Positions 16,421 to 16,448 of a DNA stretch of 16,448 nt are shown here, one piece after another (position 1 is the first letter of the stretch; each line of letters opens with the position of its first letter). The stretch spans positions 35,305 through 51,752 of the forward strand of contig WELB01000397.1 in assembly GCA_009602725.1 (NCBI GenBank), in the 5' to 3' direction. Under the pieces are notes generated by a model. That model made no database searches. It was given only the letters and a program-made list of their open reading frames with translations, and was not told where the DNA came from. Origin of the DNA: Spirogloea muscicola. Its lineage: Eukaryota > Streptophyta > Zygnematophyceae > Spirogloeales > Spirogloeaceae. The position numbers and the translations under genes are program-made.

Positions 16421-16448
<28 letters not shown>
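16421..16448. repeat. (CT)n microsatellite, cut by the window edge
   Basis: There are fourteen uninterrupted CT units to the end of the window (GA on the strand of the FAAL-PKS gene). The true length is unknown. Such tracts are common in promoters and 5' UTRs but also mark assembly breaks. Confidence 0.95.

Larger units (their letters stand above)
15957..16448 (-). promoter_or_regulatory. GC-rich upstream region of the FAAL-PKS gene
   Basis: About 490 b lie upstream of the predicted start codon. They are AT-mixed near the ATG, very GC-rich from about 16030 to 16250, and end in a CT microsatellite at the window edge. The region should contain the promoter and 5' UTR; no TATA box is clear. It holds an 18-bp tandem duplication and a 14-bp palindrome, listed separately. 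Minus-strand frames running through it (such as 15926-16351) are Arg/Pro/Ala-rich and look like composition artefacts, although an additional upstream 5' exon cannot be excluded. Confidence 0.5.

Overview
This window looks like nuclear DNA of a green alga (chlorophyte, perhaps trebouxiophyte). Its coding sequence is split into many short exons (about 40-300 b) by GT-AG introns of about 105-500 b, usually with a TGCAG-type acceptor. It carries a plant/plastid-type fused alpha-beta glycyl-tRNA synthetase with an N-terminal presequence, and one intron holds a degenerate TTTAGGG-like telomeric tract. The lineage is inferred from these traits, not from any database comparison.

Layout. Two complete multi-exon genes, both on the minus strand, fill almost the whole window. 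(1) 375-8213 encodes an organellar glycine-tRNA ligase of about 1,133 aa in 21 predicted exons: an Ala/Arg-rich presequence, then the alpha (catalytic) region, then the beta region, ending in a conserved ...LPGF-stop. (2) 8604-15956 encodes a predicted 1,097-aa megasynthase in 22 exons. It begins with a fatty acyl-AMP ligase (FAAL, about aa 1-599), continues with a carrier-protein-like domain (about aa 600-676) and a Ser/Thr-rich linker, and ends with a complete chalcone-synthase-fold type III polyketide synthase (about aa 720-1097). All exon phases in both models close without a frame break. A possible end of a third, plus-strand gene lies at 3-149. The left edge, the 390-b gap at 8214-8603 and the GC-rich region 15957-16448 hold UTR and promoter sequence plus small repeats.

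The striking item is the FAAL-carrier-type III PKS fusion. From the families involved, one chain could adenylate a free fatty acid, load it as a thioester on its own carrier domain, and hand it in cis to an iterative type III PKS that extends it with malonyl-CoA. The expected product class is alkylresorcinol, alkylpyrone or acylphloroglucinol lipid, with no need for an acyl-CoA starter. The logic resembles the Dictyostelium Steely enzymes (type I FAS fused to type III PKS), but with a different loading front end. I do not know of a described enzyme with this domain order. The carrier motif is itself unusual (GLSSP where GLDSL is expected).

The exon models are my own hand splicing, based on conserved family motifs, splice consensus and phase. 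Individual junctions in the linker and in the middle of the FAAL are less certain and are flagged.
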